Assembly (NCBI GenBank): GCA_036825195.1
Contig: DAISYQ010000004.1
Coordinates: 1 to 64,000, forward strand
DNA length: 64,000 nucleotides
Source: UBA2210 sp036825195
GTDB lineage: Bacteria > Desulfobacterota > Syntrophia > Syntrophales > UBA2210
Direction: 5' to 3'
This document shows, in pieces, positions 17,049-25,658 of this stretch (its first letter is position 1; every line of letters starts with the position of its first letter). The notes under the pieces were generated by a model. It had not been told where the DNA came from and searched no databases. It worked only from the letters and a program-made list of their open reading frames with translations. A program made the position numbers and the translations under genes.

Positions 17049-17112
17049 ACATAATCAACGAGTAACGAAAGAAAGGTCGGTACATCTTTACCAGATACAG
17101 CCCCCTCCGCGT

Positions 17113-17808
17113 ATGAAAAACGAGAATATGAGCAGCAGACAGTTGAAAAACAAGGTGCTGGAGCTTCTTCAGTCCGACGATTTCGCGCAAGGCCTCGATG
17201 TGATTCTCCGGCTTCCGCTCAAGCAGGTCGTCAATCCTCTCTTCTCTTTCCTGTGCAGCGTGGATGAGCGGGTCAAGTGGCGGGCCATATCGGCGCTGGG
17301 GAGTGTCGTATCGGATATTGCCGCCTCAGATCCGGAATCGGCCAGGGTGATCATGCGCCGCTTCATCTGGCAGTTGAACGACGAGTCCGGAGGAATCGGC
17401 TGGGGATGTCCCGAATCGATGGCAGAGGTCATGGCCCGGAATGAAACCCTGGCAAAGGAATACGTACATATCCTTATTTCCTACATCGACCCGGACGGCA
17501 ACTATCTCGATCATCCCCTCCTGCAGCAGGGGGCACTCTGGGGAGTCGGTCGGCTGGCCCACAGTCGCCCAATCTACGTCCGCGACGCGGCGGCTCTTCT
17601 CAATCCGTATATGGAATCCGAAGACCCGATCCTGAGAGGCCTGGCCGCCTGGGCCGCGGGTCCCATCGCGAGAGAGGGGACTGTGCCTCACCTCAAAAAG
17701 CTTACTTCCGATCAGGCCATCCTGACCCTGTATCACGACGACCGGTTTATCGAATATTCCGTCGGCACACTGGCGCAGGAGGCCCTGGCAACAGTTGAAG
17801 GGCAATAA
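17113..17808 (+). CDS. HEAT-like repeat protein of the DVU0298 type
   Basis: A 231-residue soluble helical protein. It has paired helices of HEAT type (VDERVKWRAISALGSVV, DPILRGLAAWAAG) and a highly characteristic centre, ARVIMRRFIWQLNDESGGIG followed by WGCPESMAEVMA, then LLQQGALWGVGRLA. This matches the DVU0298-like family seen in sulfate reducers and relatives, whose role is unknown. No catalytic residues are evident, so it is most likely a protein-protein interaction scaffold. The ribosome site is weak for both candidate starts (17113 and the in-frame ATG at 17128). It lies 64 bases after the propeller gene and converges on the M20 peptidase gene. Confidence 0.75.
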   Translation: MKNENMSSRQLKNKVLELLQSDDFAQGLDVILRLPLKQVVNPLFSFLCSVDERVKWRAISALGSVVSDIAASDPESARVIMRRFIWQLNDESGGIGWGCPESMAEVMARNETLAKEYVHILISYIDPDGNYLDHPLLQQGALWGVGRLAHSRPIYVRDAAALLNPYMESEDPILRGLAAWAAGPIAREGTVPHLKKLTSDQAILTLYHDDRFIEYSVGTLAQEALATVEGQ

Positions 17809-17893
17809 AAACTAACGATTGATGTCGGAGATTTCTACGATTTGACCGGTGATGGGTTCATCTGTGCGACGCTCTCCCGGCAAGGGCTTTCTT

Positions 17894-18985
17894 TCACACC
17901 TTTTTTATCAGCGTATAATAGAGTTCCGCGGCTTTGCAGATCTGGTCGAATGCGATGGATTCGTCGGCGGTGTGGGCCTGATCGAGACTGCCCGGCCCGA
18001 GTATGACCGGTTTCAGGCCGCTTTCCCAGAGACTGTTGGCATCGGAATGGCTCCTGAATGAACCGGGTTTCCAGGGAAGTTCCTCTTCCTTGTAGGCATT
18101 TTTGAGCGATGTGATGAGGCTCCCCTTTTCGGGAATCTCATACCCCGTCTGAATGGTATGGAACCGCATGGTGAGATCGAGGTGGCTCTGCCCCTGTTGA
18201 AATCGGTCGATAAATTCCTCCAGATCCCAAGTGATCTCACCCGTGGGCGCGTCGGGTGGATGATGAAGATCGATCCAGACATCGCACCGTTCGGGAACGG
18301 CGAAACCGGCCCTAGAGCTGAAGAGGTCGCGAATATTGTAGATAAGGTCGGGGTACCGTTCTTCGAAATAGGTGGAAAGGTCCAGCAGAAAACGGAGCAG
18401 GGCATCGACGGGGTTGAGTTCCTTGTCCGCCAGCGAGGCGTGACGCCGTTTGCCCCGCGATGATATCTGAAATTCCAGGTATCCGTAATGACTGAGGCAG
18501 GGGTTCAGTTCCGTGGGCTCGCCGATAACGGCCCAGGGGAAATGGTAATCCTTGACGAACGCCTCGGCGCCGTCACCGGTCTCCTCCTCGCCCACCACGA
18601 GGGCCAATGCCGCCGGCGTCTTTCTGCCCATCTCACTCCAGGCGGCGATATAGGCCTCTATCATGGCGGCACAGCCGCCCTTCATGTCGGCGCTTCCCAG
18701 CCCGGAAACGGTATTTCCTTTTCTGACGAAACCGTAGTGGTCGAGATCGTAGGCCGTAACGGTATCGAGATGACCCACCAGAACAAGCTGGGGGTCCACA
18801 TCGGGGGGAACGACAACGATGTTATAGCGGCTCTCATCGACCTCCTGTTTAATAGCGGGGATATGCTCCTTCGTCAGATACCGGTAGACGAAATCGAGGA
18901 CTTCCTCTTCCTTGCCCGAGGGGCTGTATATGTCGATGATTCCCTGCAACAGATGGCGGATTTTCTGTTTTCTAATGGCGACCAT
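17894..18985 (-). CDS. M20-family metallopeptidase/deacylase (ArgE/DapE/LysK-like)
   Basis: A 363-residue cytoplasmic zinc hydrolase. Dinuclear-zinc ligands and catalytic residues of the M20 family are present: GHLDTV (H72, D74), SADMKGG (bridging D100), GEEETGDG (catalytic and ligand Glu, 133-135), GEPTEL, and the C-terminal AHTADESI histidine. The dimerisation domain follows at about 165-280. The family removes N-acyl groups or cleaves dipeptides; DapE, ArgE and LysK are possible roles, and the sequence does not decide. Its ATG lies 14 bases inside the end of the upstream acetyltransferase gene, so the two are translationally coupled. An acetylate/deacetylate pair is an attractive inference. 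Confidence 0.85.
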   Translation of the reverse strand: MVAIRKQKIRHLLQGIIDIYSPSGKEEEVLDFVYRYLTKEHIPAIKQEVDESRYNIVVVPPDVDPQLVLVGHLDTVTAYDLDHYGFVRKGNTVSGLGSADMKGGCAAMIEAYIAAWSEMGRKTPAALALVVGEEETGDGAEAFVKDYHFPWAVIGEPTELNPCLSHYGYLEFQISSRGKRRHASLADKELNPVDALLRFLLDLSTYFEERYPDLIYNIRDLFSSRAGFAVPERCDVWIDLHHPPDAPTGEITWDLEEFIDRFQQGQSHLDLTMRFHTIQTGYEIPEKGSLITSLKNAYKEEELPWKPGSFRSHSDANSLWESGLKPVILGPGSLDQAHTADESIAFDQICKAAELYYTLIKKV

Positions 18986-19532
18986 TCTTTTTGTGTTTTT
19001 TATTTCCGTTCTTTTTTCTCGATTCCCGGAGTTTGTCGTCCACGTTCAGCGAGAGGTAGAGATGCTCCTCCGGTTTCCCGAAACCCATGCGGGAGAAGAA
19101 TTTGAGGGCATCGGTGTTGTCCGCTTCGGTGTCGATAAAAACGATCCTGACGCCTTCTTCCAGCATGGCGTCACGAATTTCCCTGAAAAGCTTGGTGGCG
19201 ATGCCGAAGCGGTGTAGTTCAGGCTCCACGCCGAGCCAGACGAGATAGCCGTACTTCCAGGCCGAATTTCGTTTCGTTACGATGTAGCCTAGGGTAAATC
19301 CCACGATATCGCCGTCCAGTTCGGCAACGTAGGCATAGCTCGTATCGCTGCTGAAAAAATCGACGACTTCGTATTCATCCCAGGTGCGGTACAGGTTAGG
19401 TACCTCACGGGCCTTAAAGAGTTTCTCTCCCAGATTAAAGACGGCCGCAAGGTCCTCTATCTCCATCTCCCGTATCTCGATATCGGGTTTCTTGTGCTTA
19501 CCGTCGGGGTCCTCGCTGTCCTGTGATTTCAT
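18972..19532 (-). CDS. GNAT-family N-acetyltransferase
   Basis: A soluble protein of about 186 residues. The core shows IEIREMEIEDLAAVFNL (beta1-alpha1), VGFTLGYIV, YGYLVWLGVEPELHRFGIAT (beta4 and the acetyl-CoA pyrophosphate loop, here E-L-H-R-F-G-I-A in place of R-x-x-G-x-G/A), and FIDTEADNTDALKFFSRMGF. It therefore has a full GNAT fold with a C-terminal Lys-rich tail (KKNGNKKHKKNGRH). I take the ATG at 19532, 12 bases after GGAGAG; the upstream ATG at 19589 has no ribosome site. The next gene overlaps its end. The substrate is unknown. Confidence 0.85.
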   Translation of the reverse strand: MKSQDSEDPDGKHKKPDIEIREMEIEDLAAVFNLGEKLFKAREVPNLYRTWDEYEVVDFFSSDTSYAYVAELDGDIVGFTLGYIVTKRNSAWKYGYLVWLGVEPELHRFGIATKLFREIRDAMLEEGVRIVFIDTEADNTDALKFFSRMGFGKPEEHLYLSLNVDDKLRESRKKNGNKKHKKNGRH

Positions 19533-19777
19533 AAATGATTCTTTCTCTCCATCAATAATAAAGTAGGTTATACTATAATCACTGCTCACCCGAATGTAAA
19601 GTCGATACAGTGGGTAACAACCAAATTTATTCCGCTCGAACGCACCTTTCTCTCGTTAACATATCCCATGCAATGAAACGCCGGATGTGGTATGTATAAA
19701 GAAACTGAGACTTCGGACAGTAATTTCCAGGAACCAGATCACCCGGCACCGATAGATGCCCCACCCGGAGGATTCGT

Positions 19778-20680
19778 ATGAATCGCAGGGACTTTATCAA
19801 GACTACCGTTATGGCAGGGCTGAGCGTATCCCTTCCCGTCAACCTCGATCTTCTTATCGGTAATCTCCATGCCTTAGAAACCGTGGATATAGCGGTTGCC
19901 CAGGGGCCGTCACCCGCGATAATTACGACGGCCGCAATTAACGCAATCGGCGGGATAGGCCGTTTCATCTCCAGAGGCGATATCGTTGTCGTCAAGCCGA
20001 ATATAGGCTGGGACAGGACGCCGGAGCAGGCGGCTACCACAAACCCGGAGGTTGTGGCTACCATTATACGGCTTTGTTACGAGGCGGGTGCCAAGACGGT
20101 CAAGGTCTTCGACAATCCGGTCAACGATGAGAGACGGTGTTACAAACAGAGCGGCATCGCCGATGCGGCGCGAAATGCCGGCGCAGATGTCAGTTTCATG
20201 GACAAACGAAAATTCAAGGATGTGAAACTGGGGGGGCTCTCCCTGAAAGAATGGCCGTTATACACGGACATTCTCGAAGCCGACAAGGTCATCAACGTGC
20301 CCATAGCAAAAACCCACGGACTTGCGACGCTTACACTGGGGATGAAAAACTGGATGGGCGTCATGGGAGGGTGGAGGTGGAGAATTCACCAGCGGCTGGA
20401 TAAAAGCCTCGTCGATGTGGCTCAGGTTATCAAACCGACCCTGACCATCCTGGACGCCGTTCGCGTACTCACCGATAACGGCCCCCAGGGAGGAAGCCTG
20501 CAGGATGTCAAACGACTGGACACGGTGATCGCCGGTACGGACCAGGTGGCGATCGACTCCTTCGGCGCAACGCTTTTCGGTTTAACGGGGCACGACCTCG
20601 GATATGTCCGGATCGGCAATGAGGCGGGCCTCGGTGTGATGGATCTTTCACGACTCAACATCAAGAAAATCATACTGTAA
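19778..20680 (+). CDS. DUF362 protein with Tat signal
   Basis: A 300-residue protein starting MNRRDFIKTT, a twin-arginine signal (R-R-D-F-I-K) followed by a moderately hydrophobic stretch, so export in folded form, probably with a cofactor, is expected. The mature part carries DUF362 landmarks: DIVVVKPNIGWDR, NPEVVATIIRLCYEAGAKTV, VFDNPVNDERRCYKQSG, INVPIAKTHGLATLTLGMKN, TILDAVRVLTDNGPQGG and TDQVAIDSFGA. The function of DUF362 proteins is not established. In many anaerobes they sit beside Fe-S proteins, as here, with a polyferredoxin 75 bases downstream. The pair probably forms one unit. No cysteine cluster is present in this protein. Confidence 0.85.
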   Translation: MNRRDFIKTTVMAGLSVSLPVNLDLLIGNLHALETVDIAVAQGPSPAIITTAAINAIGGIGRFISRGDIVVVKPNIGWDRTPEQAATTNPEVVATIIRLCYEAGAKTVKVFDNPVNDERRCYKQSGIADAARNAGADVSFMDKRKFKDVKLGGLSLKEWPLYTDILEADKVINVPIAKTHGLATLTLGMKNWMGVMGGWRWRIHQRLDKSLVDVAQVIKPTLTILDAVRVLTDNGPQGGSLQDVKRLDTVIAGTDQVAIDSFGATLFGLTGHDLGYVRIGNEAGLGVMDLSRLNIKKIIL

Positions 20681-20754
20681 TATCGGCGGGTCATACCGGC
20701 AGGCGACCTGTACTGCCGTATCTGAATATAACACATTGCATATAAAAGATTATT

Positions 20755-22299
20755 ATGAGAAATCTTAGACGAACAACCCAGGGTATATTTCTTCTGATCT
20801 TTCTGTTCCTCTTCGTCCAGACCGAATCGAAGGGCGGCGACGAACTCGGCTATCCGGTGAAGATCTGGCTCGATTTCGATCCCCTTATCTTCATATCGAC
20901 GCTCCTGTCGTCACACTCCGTCACCAGAGCCCTCTTACTGTCACTGATTGTGGTCGTTGTGACGATCTTCCTGGGAAGAATCTTTTGCGGCTGGATCTGC
21001 CCTCTGGGCACGCTGAACACCATGACCGGCGCTCTCAAGAGGAAAGCCTCCGCACCCGTTCACCACACCTGGTACCGAACGAAGTACTATATACTGCTGA
21101 TTGTTCTCGCATCCTCCCTTTTCACCGCGCAGCTTGCGGGGATCATGGATCCCATCTCCCTTCTGATTCGATCCCTCTCCCTGAGTATCTATCCGCTGGT
21201 CAACTATATGACCGTATCGTTCTTCGATACGATCTATGACCTGCACCCGCCCGGTGTCGTCGCTGTATCCGAATTGCTGTACACCCTTGCGAAGAAGACC
21301 TTTCTCGCCTTCAACCAGCCCCATTTCTTCCAGGGCATCTTCATCGGCCTTCTCTTCATCCTCATCCTGGGGCTGAATCTGATCGAACGAAGATTCTGGT
21401 GCAAGTACCTCTGCCCCCTCGGCGCACTGCTGGGCATTCTTTCCCGGTATTCGGTATTAAAGAGATCGATCAGCGAGGGATGCACATCATGCGGGATATG
21501 TGAAACCGCGTGCCCGGGTGGCGCCGTTATCGACAGGGACGGAACCTGGAAAAGCCAGGAATGCCTGTACTGCATGGATTGTGATGACCTGTGTCCCCGC
21601 AATGCGGTGAGCTTCGGATTTACCGGCAAGACGGAGGCGGTATCCTTAAATCTGGGAAGGAGAAATGTCATCACGTCGATCTGTGCTGGCATCCTTGCCG
21701 TACCGCTTTTACGCATCAGACCCCTCTCCGGGTCCGGATATTTTAACCGGAAACTGATCAGACCCCCCGGCTCTCTTGACGAACAAGCGTTTCTGCGCAG
21801 GTGTGTCCGGTGCGGCGAGTGCATGAAAGTCTGTATCACAAACGGTCTCCAGCCGACCCTTCTCGATGCGGGCGTGGAAGGACTATGGACACCCAAGCTC
21901 GTGCCTCGGGTCGGATACTGTGAATACCGCTGTACCCTCTGCGGACAGGTGTGCCCCACCGGGGCGATCAAACGGCTCACGCTGGAAGAAAAGGAAAAAA
22001 CAAAGATCGGAATCGCAATGATCGACAAGGGACGATGTCTTCCCTATGCCTTCGGCACACCGTGTCTCGTCTGTGAGGAAGTCTGCCCCACACCCAGAAA
22101 GTCCATATGGCTGGAACAGGTGCCGGTGAGGGACCGAGACGGGAATGAGACGATGATACAACAGCCGAAGATCGACAGTACTCTCTGTGTGGGCTGCGGC
22201 ATCTGTGAAACATTTTGTCCTGTCAGAGGCGAGCCGGCAATCTACGTGATCAGCACAAACGAATCTCGTTCGATGGACAACAAACTGGTGCTCGACTGA
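20755..22299 (+). CDS. Membrane polyferredoxin (NapH/NosR-like, multiple 4Fe-4S clusters)
   Basis: A 514-residue membrane Fe-S protein. N-terminal hydrophobic segments (about 6-21, 57-80, 110-130, 195-215) include the two C-x-x-x-C-P motifs typical of NapH/NosR C-terminal regions (FCGWICPLG and FWCKYLCPLG). Cytoplasmic or periplasmic cluster motifs then follow: CTSCGICETACP, CLYCMDCDDLCP, CVRCGECMKVC, YRCTLCGQVCP, CLVCEEVCP and CVGCGICETFCP. That is enough for several [4Fe-4S] centres. A further hydrophobic stretch lies near residue 305. It is inferred to pass electrons between the membrane quinone pool and a partner, probably the adjacent exported DUF362 protein. The partner reaction is not known. 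Confidence 0.88.
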   Translation: MRNLRRTTQGIFLLIFLFLFVQTESKGGDELGYPVKIWLDFDPLIFISTLLSSHSVTRALLLSLIVVVVTIFLGRIFCGWICPLGTLNTMTGALKRKASAPVHHTWYRTKYYILLIVLASSLFTAQLAGIMDPISLLIRSLSLSIYPLVNYMTVSFFDTIYDLHPPGVVAVSELLYTLAKKTFLAFNQPHFFQGIFIGLLFILILGLNLIERRFWCKYLCPLGALLGILSRYSVLKRSISEGCTSCGICETACPGGAVIDRDGTWKSQECLYCMDCDDLCPRNAVSFGFTGKTEAVSLNLGRRNVITSICAGILAVPLLRIRPLSGSGYFNRKLIRPPGSLDEQAFLRRCVRCGECMKVCITNGLQPTLLDAGVEGLWTPKLVPRVGYCEYRCTLCGQVCPTGAIKRLTLEEKEKTKIGIAMIDKGRCLPYAFGTPCLVCEEVCPTPRKSIWLEQVPVRDRDGNETMIQQPKIDSTLCVGCGICETFCPVRGEPAIYVISTNESRSMDNKLVLD

Positions 22300-22306
22300 T
22301 CGAAGA

Positions 22307-22330
22307 GCCGGACATAAGCCCATGTTCGGC
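22307..22330. other. 9-bp hairpin without T-tract
   Basis: GCCGGACAT (22307-22315) and ATGTTCGGC (22322-22330) can pair over nine bases with one G-T wobble and a six-base loop, eight bases after the polyferredoxin stop. No T-run follows, so it is at best a weak terminator or an mRNA-stabilising hairpin. Confidence 0.4.
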
Positions 22331-22395
22331 ACCCTCGACAGGTAGTATAATAGGTAACGTTTTTAAGCAGATAGACAAATGAGCGGGAGGATACC

Positions 22396-23274
22396 ATGAC
22401 AACTCATCCGGATGCGCTGTTCAGAAACACCTTTGGTCACGTACGACAACACCGCCTGGTCGGCGATATAATCAGCCAGTTTTCGGATAATCGATCCGAT
22501 GTCTATGAAATGGCACTGGAAGGGCTGCATTTCAGCCGGCCGGTCAGAGTCCTCGATATCGGCTGCGGCTATGGACGGTTTACCAGTCATCTGAAAGGGT
22601 ACGTTCCCGCCGGATCGAGGTGTACGGGACTGGATCTGCTTACGGAAAACCGGCAGCCTTTTCTCGATACGGCCCACCAGATCGATCCCGATGCTGAGTT
22701 CATCCCCGGACGCGCCGATCAGATCAGTGAATTAGCGGACAATTCGTATGAACTGATAATCATCGCCTATTCCCTGAATTTCTTCAGTTCCATCATTCCG
22801 GATCTGGCCCGGATTGTAACCCCGGACGGACAGGTGGTCATCATCAACCACGCCCGGCATTTTATGAAAGAAGTGATTGATGATATCATCCTGGCTCTGT
22901 CGAACTCGCCCATTGCCGATCATGCATGGCTTAACTACGAGCAGCTGACTCGTGATTTTAACGATGAAAACGGGACTCGTTTCCTGGCACCCCATTTTCA
23001 GTCCATAGAGTATATTGATTATCGGAACCGGCTGTCTTTTTCGCCCGGCGAACTGGATCGGCTGTTTATCTACCTCGATTTCAAGCTGCCCATGCTGGTT
23101 AGAACGAATCAATCGGGAATCGATCCCGATCTGGATCGATTCAGAAGGAAGCTGTTCACGATTATCCGGCTCGGATCACAGGCGTCTGGAGTGTATCGAC
23201 TGAATAAAGACGACTGCATATTCCGTTGCCGCCAGCCTGTTAAGGAGAGGGAGGCGTCAACTGATGTCAAGTAA
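22396..23274 (+). CDS. Class I SAM-dependent methyltransferase
   Basis: A 292-residue soluble protein with the Rossmann methyltransferase motifs: motif I VRVLDIGCGYGRFT, motif II acidic end CTGLDLLTEN, a DAEFIPGRADQI segment, and motif IV-like YELIIIAYSLNF. A C-terminal region of about 130 residues (after GQVVIINHARHFMKE) is specific and not assigned to a known subfamily. The ATG lies after a GGGAGGATACC ribosome site. The end of the gene overlaps the NUDIX-fusion gene by 11 bases, so they are co-translated. The substrate is unknown. Confidence 0.82.
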   Translation: MTTHPDALFRNTFGHVRQHRLVGDIISQFSDNRSDVYEMALEGLHFSRPVRVLDIGCGYGRFTSHLKGYVPAGSRCTGLDLLTENRQPFLDTAHQIDPDAEFIPGRADQISELADNSYELIIIAYSLNFFSSIIPDLARIVTPDGQVVIINHARHFMKEVIDDIILALSNSPIADHAWLNYEQLTRDFNDENGTRFLAPHFQSIEYIDYRNRLSFSPGELDRLFIYLDFKLPMLVRTNQSGIDPDLDRFRRKLFTIIRLGSQASGVYRLNKDDCIFRCRQPVKEREASTDVK

Positions 23275-24271
23275 ACGTAACTATTGTGCAGGCTGCGGAG
23301 GGACCATCACATCCAAAATAGTGGATGGTGTAAACCGTGAATATTGTCCAGAGTGCGATATTGTTTTTTATTATAATCCGCTCCCGGTCGTATCGTCGGT
23401 GGTGGTTAACAAAAACCGGGAAGTGTTGCTGGTCCTGCGGGACCGTGAACCGCAGCGGGCCCGCTGGTGCCTCCCGTCCGGCTTTGTGGAAATCCACGAA
23501 TCAATCGAGGAGGCGGTGCTGCGTGAACTGCACGAGGAGACAGGCCTGACCGGCAAGGTGGTGCGCCTGCTGGACACGGTATCCTACCGGAACGAATTCT
23601 ATGGCGACCTGATCTGGATCACATTCGAGGTTCAAAGGCTTGACGGTAAGCTGGTCGCCGGAGATGACGCCCGCGATGCCCGCTACTGGCCTATCACGAG
23701 CCCCCTCGATCTCGCTTTTCCTCCCAACGTCAGAGCGATCAACCGATACCGGGATTACTACCAGGGTCTATGGAAGATGCAGGATTCCTTCAGGCGCTTG
23801 GATAAAGGGCGTAAAATCGATCCGTCGGTCCCTTCTGACACTCTGTCCGAGCTCATTACCAGAGATGCCCATATACTCACCGAGAACTGGATCGCCGATG
23901 TGATGCAGAATCCCACCACGACCAGCTATGCCCGTTTCGATCATGACGATATTTATCCCCATGCCTACAAGGTGTTCGTACAGTTCGGCGAATGGCTGCT
24001 GACCCCCACCGAAGCCCTTCCGGCAGTGTGGGACTATTATATCGAGGTGGGCCGCACCCGGCAGAAAGAGGGGTACAAGCTGTCAGAAGTTCTGAGCGCC
24101 CTGAGTCTGACCAGGAAACATATCCTCACCCATGTGCTGGCCCGGAAAGGCGTCTGGAGTAAACAGTATGCCATGTATTCGGTGATGGAGTTCACATGGC
24201 GCATCAACCTGTTTTTCGACAAGGCGTCCTATAACATCACTCTCGGGTACGAAGAAGCGGCTGAGCAGTAA
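23264..24271 (+). CDS. Zinc ribbon - NUDIX hydrolase - RsbRD-like helical domain fusion
   Basis: A 335-residue soluble protein with three parts. Residues 6-30 form a zinc ribbon (C-A-G-C ... C-P-E-C). Residues ~38-150 form a NUDIX hydrolase; the NUDIX box is complete (GFVEIHESIEEAVLRELHEE followed by TGL), so pyrophosphate-bond hydrolysis of a nucleotide derivative is expected, as in NudC/ADP-ribose pyrophosphatase-like enzymes. Residues ~195-325 look like the N-terminal domain of RsbRD/RsbT co-antagonist proteins (ENWIADVMQNP, EVGRTRQKEGYKLSEVLSAL, FFDKASYNITLGYEE), usually found in stress-sensing regulators and histidine kinases. Such a fusion suggests nucleotide turnover coupled to sensing, which is inference. 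It overlaps the methyltransferase gene. Confidence 0.8.
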   Translation: MSSKRNYCAGCGGTITSKIVDGVNREYCPECDIVFYYNPLPVVSSVVVNKNREVLLVLRDREPQRARWCLPSGFVEIHESIEEAVLRELHEETGLTGKVVRLLDTVSYRNEFYGDLIWITFEVQRLDGKLVAGDDARDARYWPITSPLDLAFPPNVRAINRYRDYYQGLWKMQDSFRRLDKGRKIDPSVPSDTLSELITRDAHILTENWIADVMQNPTTTSYARFDHDDIYPHAYKVFVQFGEWLLTPTEALPAVWDYYIEVGRTRQKEGYKLSEVLSALSLTRKHILTHVLARKGVWSKQYAMYSVMEFTWRINLFFDKASYNITLGYEEAAEQ

Positions 24272-24398
24272 ATCATCAGGGTTATACGTCAAAAGTTACA
24301 CAAAGGATGAAACTGCCCATTGTGCGGCAGGGTTTCCAATTATCGAAACATCATCTACCGTATTGTCTCTATCTTCCGACAATTCCCGAAAAACCGAT

Positions 24399-24986
24399 TC
24401 ACTTCGTCGGAGAAGGAAGGGTGTAGACGAGATCGGGCTTCAATTCATATGTCCAGGGAGCCAGAGCGTTCTTCCATCCGTTACGCATTCGTTTCCCCAG
24501 ATACGCACTCTGCTTGTCTTTGACCTTGTCGCCCTCGAAGCCATCGATGATCGTATAGACGTTCTGAAATCCGGCGGTGGCAAGCCGATTCACCGATTCG
24601 GAACTTCGTGATCCGGATCTGCACATCACCATCAGGAGATCCGTATTCTTGTACAATTGCTGGACCGTTTTCTCGAAAAGCGGATTGTCGTGAATCTCCA
24701 GTTTCCCCGTTATCGAATCCCACATACCAATCTTGGACGGTATGTTTCGGGCCATAGGCGCATGTCCCACATAGGCGTATTCCTCGGGAGTCCGGCAGTC
24801 AATGATATGAATCGCATCGGGGTCCTGATACCATCGAATATATGCTTCCTCGGCGGTTATGTATTTTTTGAGTACAGTCTGTTTCTCTTTCTGGTACGGT
24901 TCGGGTGCGTCCGCCATACAGAGGGGCACAGAGCTGAAAACCAGAATCATCAGGGCACAAACATGGGAAACAAGGCGCATTTTCAT
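24399..24986 (-). CDS. Periplasmic rhodanese-domain protein
   Basis: A 195-residue protein with an N-terminal signal peptide (hydrophobic stretch ending CMADA). A single rhodanese domain follows: IHIIDCRTPEEYAYVGHAPM, then the active-site loop MVMCRSGSRSS with the catalytic cysteine intact, and GFQNVYTIIDGFEG. Sulfur transfer or sulfane-sulfur handling in the periplasm is the expected role. The ~40 residues after the domain (GKRMRNGWKNALAPWTYELK) are typical of periplasmic rhodaneses. It is transcribed alone from a clear promoter. Confidence 0.88.
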   Translation of the reverse strand: MKMRLVSHVCALMILVFSSVPLCMADAPEPYQKEKQTVLKKYITAEEAYIRWYQDPDAIHIIDCRTPEEYAYVGHAPMARNIPSKIGMWDSITGKLEIHDNPLFEKTVQQLYKNTDLLMVMCRSGSRSSESVNRLATAGFQNVYTIIDGFEGDKVKDKQSAYLGKRMRNGWKNALAPWTYELKPDLVYTLPSPTK

Positions 24987-25047
24987 AGCAATCTCCGTCT
25001 ATTACATATTCATGTCTGTTTGATATGTATTTTGTTTTTATAGATTA

Positions 25048-25076
25048 CGTATAATATAAACGATAGAGAGAGTCAA
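25048..25076 (-). promoter_or_regulatory. Sigma-70-type promoter of the rhodanese gene
   Basis: On the minus strand TTGACT (25071-25076) is followed after 17 bases by TATACG (25048-25053), close to the housekeeping consensus. The implied transcription start is about 55 bases before the ATG. Confidence 0.5.
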
Positions 25077-25133
25077 TGGAGTACGTCCGCAGGATGTTCG
25101 CCGCACCGTTACCGTATAGGTTCACCTTTATTA

Positions 25134-25658
25134 TCACGCGTATGCCTGAAGGAGATATTTCCATCGCGCAACATGTATCTTTTCATCGGCCCAATTCATC
25201 TCTATGATCCGGCAGGTTTTATCATCCCAGTTTACGTCCTCGAGGAGTTCTCCGTATCCTTTGACCGCCAGGCTCTCCGTCCAGATACCTGTCCTCAGTA
25301 TCATTCGTTTCCCGAAGATCTTTGAAAACAGTCCGAAACAGAAACCGACGATCCAGTACATCCATCGTATACAGCTCGGGTTCCATCCATATTCATAAAG
25401 CTTTACCTGAAAATCCTGATAGTGTGTCATTTCATTACACATGGCGGCAACGAGGTAACGGTCAAGTTCTGCATCGCTTCCGCCGATCTGAAACCGGTAG
25501 ATCGTCTGTGCCATTAACTCAAGGGTGTGAAGTTTATGCAATCCCTTTCTGATCTTTTTCAGATCATCGAGCAACATCCCCTTGCCCCTCATTCTAACTT
25601 CATCCATTACCATCTCGGTCCGTACCACTTCTCTTATTGTCTCATCTATTTTACCCAT
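25134..25658 (-). CDS. COQ7-like diiron monooxygenase-family protein
   Basis: About 174 residues. The ATG at 25658 is chosen because AAGGAGG lies ten bases upstream; a longer frame from 25694 has no site. Four helices carry the glutamate/histidine set of the COQ7/ferritin-like family: TLELMAQTIYRF, AAMCNEMTHYQDF (E-x-x-H), WTESLAVKGYGELL, and MNWADEKIHVARW (second E-x-x-H). The central stretch (CIRWMYWIVGFCFGLFSKIFG) is the amphipathic membrane-associated segment of demethoxyubiquinone hydroxylases. Enzymes of this family use O2 to hydroxylate quinone rings. In a likely anaerobe a COQ7-like protein may act instead in oxygen detoxification. The substrate is not determinable. Confidence 0.72.
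   Translation of the reverse strand: MGKIDETIREVVRTEMVMDEVRMRGKGMLLDDLKKIRKGLHKLHTLELMAQTIYRFQIGGSDAELDRYLVAAMCNEMTHYQDFQVKLYEYGWNPSCIRWMYWIVGFCFGLFSKIFGKRMILRTGIWTESLAVKGYGELLEDVNWDDKTCRIIEMNWADEKIHVARWKYLLQAYA

Noticed and set aside
21234..22028. 264-codon frame antisense to the polyferredoxin
   Set aside because: The sense strand has many cysteine cluster motifs; the antisense frame has no protein character.
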